Origin: Nocardia mangyaensis | Lineage (GTDB): Bacteria; Actinomycetota; Actinomycetes; Mycobacteriales; Mycobacteriaceae | Direction of reading: 5' to 3' | Assembly (NCBI RefSeq): GCF_001886715.1 | Contig: NZ_CP018082.1 | Coordinates: forward strand, 1,922,001-1,986,000 | DNA: 64,000 nucleotides | Shown: positions 63,189 to 64,000 of the stretch, in pieces | How positions within the stretch are numbered: position 1 is the stretch's first letter | Layout of the letters: the number at the start of each line of letters is the position of its first letter | The notes under the pieces: model-generated | Seen by the model: only the letters and a program-made list of their open reading frames with translations | Databases searched by the model: none | What the model was told of the DNA's origin: nothing | Position numbers and translations under genes: made by a program

Positions 63189-63455
63189 GAACCCCCAGGT
63201 CGACTCCGCGCGTCGCGGGTTGAACCGGGCGGTTGTCCAGTCGTGCGCGCGGGCGGCGCGCCGCCCGCTCCGGCGCCCTCCGATCGGTAATCCGGCTTAC
63301 CCAATGAAATTCGCCGGAGTCATGTGAAATTCGGCAAACTGTGAGCCCGGTCTCCATCGAGTCCGACCAAGGTCATTTTGTTCGCATCGGAACGAAAGTC
63401 GCGCGCCGAATTGCCCTCGGCGAGCGTGTCGGACCCCCTCCCTACGCTGCTGGCC

Positions 63456-64000
63456 GTGTCCGAACCCGTTGCGCTCCCGGCCGCTCGCCAACTGGCCTTC
63501 GACGAGCTCGATACCCCGCTCTGCGACACCACTTTCGTCGTCGTCGACCTGGAAACCACCGGGACCAGCCCGGACGGTGACGCGATCACCGAGATCGGCG
63601 CGGTGAAGGTGCGCGGGGGAGAAGTACTGGGGGAGTTCGCCACCCTCGTGAACCCGGGATTCGCGATTCCGCCCGCGATCGTGCAGATCACCGGGATCAC
63701 CACCGCCATGGTCTACGAGGCGCCGCGCATCGAGGCGGTGCTGCCCGGGTTCCTCGAGTTCGCGGCGGGGGCGGTGCTGGTGGCGCACAATGCCCGCTTC
63801 GACACCGCCTTCCTCAAAGCCGCCGCCGCGCGCCGCGACATCGCCTGGCCCAATCCCCAGGTGCTGTGCACGGTGAAGCTGGCGCGACGGGTGCTCACCC
63901 GGGACGAGGCGCCCTCGGCCCGGCTCGGCGTGCTCGCGGCGGTCCTCGGCGCGGGCACCACGCCGACCCATCGCGCGCTCGACGATGCCCGCGCCACTGT
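63456..64000 (+). CDS. DEDDh 3'-5' exonuclease (DNA polymerase III epsilon-like), partial
   Basis: The gene runs off the window. From GTG 63456 (or GTG 63426 in frame), the visible 181 residues contain all DEDDh motifs: VVVDLETTG (Asp31, Glu33), [10 protein letters not shown] (second Asp) and [11 protein letters not shown] (His and Asp). Relatives in mycobacteria (Rv2191, from memory) are about 600 residues, with a C-terminal UvrC/GIY-YIG-like nuclease half, which would lie outside. It is divergent from the NlpC/P60 genes. Confidence 0.88.
   Translation, partial: MSEPVALPAARQLAFDELDTPLCDTTFVVVDLETTGTSPDGDAITEIGAVKVRGGEVLGEFATLVNPGFAIPPAIVQITGITTAMVYEAPRIEAVLPGFLEFAAGAVLVAHNARFDTAFLKAAAARRDIAWPNPQVLCTVKLARRVLTRDEAPSARLGVLAAVLGAGTTPTHRALDDARAT

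Larger units (their letters stand above)
62882..63455. other. Non-coding interval between divergent NlpC/P60 and exonuclease genes
   Basis: 574 bases. It holds the shared promoter motif of the NlpC genes (62975-62993), a palindrome ACCCCTAGGGGT at 63177 and a GC-rich hairpin-like run near 63250 (GCGCGCGGGCGGCGCGCC). I compared it with the ydaO-type (c-di-AMP) riboswitch known upstream of some actinobacterial NlpC/Rpf genes and did not find its GGGTGAATC core. Confidence 0.6.

Noticed and set aside
62882..63300. c-di-AMP (ydaO-type) riboswitch upstream of the small NlpC/P60 gene
   Set aside because: Its conserved core (GGGTGAATC and flanking pairs) is not found on the minus strand.

Overview
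The window reads as the chromosome of a high-GC, mycolic-acid-containing actinobacterium, most likely Nocardia. Codons end almost always in G or C. There is an antigen 85-type mycolyltransferase and a PimB'-type mannosyltransferase. The gene order lipA-lipB-TIGR01777-sucB-pepA ... gcvT-ilvE ... cobS-cobT ... DUF3043-erpA-adoK-asnB-ctaC-ctaF ... acyltransferase-ArsA-SRPBCC-pimB'-NlpC/P60-DEDDh exonuclease follows the Rv2182c-Rv2218 block of Mycobacterium tuberculosis as I remember it. That comparison is from memory, not from a search.

Layout. 1-6.8 kb is accessory: the end of an alpha/beta hydrolase, a lipoprotein, an XRE-TPR regulator facing a small-protein cluster that ends in a DUF5753 protein, and a TetR regulator facing a two-gene operon across three copies of one operator. 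6.9-9.4 kb carries a secreted peptidase-like protein, an SDR, an unknown protein and PpnP. 9.4-17.3 kb is the lipoate block (LipA, LipB, two-lipoyl E2) with PepA. 17.3-18.9 kb is a zinc-ribbon/TetR regulator facing a GNAT gene.

18.9-24.1 kb is the most unusual part. A minisatellite of ten perfect 16-bp units precedes four genes joined by ATGA overlaps: an unknown coiled-coil protein, a RecB/Cas4-like nuclease with a cysteine cluster, an unknown 494-residue protein and an SF1 helicase. This looks like a Dna2- or AddAB-like DNA-processing system and is my candidate for an undescribed system. A reduced conservon follows (CvnA-like kinase plus DUF742, without the usual roadblock and GTPase genes).

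26.6-33.8 kb holds a GMC oxidoreductase, MsrA, a Gly/Pro-rich membrane protein, an excalibur protein, a nucleotidyltransferase and a PAP2-lipid kinase fusion. 34.1-49 kb is core metabolism: GcvT, IlvE, an MBL hydrolase, late cobalamin genes, mycolyltransferase, GlxA regulator, DUF3043, ErpA-type carrier, adenosine kinase, AsnB and cytochrome oxidase subunits II and IV. 49.3-53.7 kb holds an FAD oxidase, a PhoD phosphatase and an AarF kinase. 53.9-64 kb is envelope biogenesis: acyltransferase, ROK kinase, a cysteine-motif protein, an ArsA ATPase probably starting at CTG, two SRPBCC proteins, PimB', a HELTH metallopeptidase, two NlpC/P60 endopeptidases sharing a promoter motif, and the start of a DEDDh exonuclease.

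I saw no tRNA, rRNA, CRISPR array, insertion sequence or prophage. The noncoding structure consists of hairpin terminators, large intergenic inverted repeats, one intergenic tandem duplication and several operator-like palindromes.
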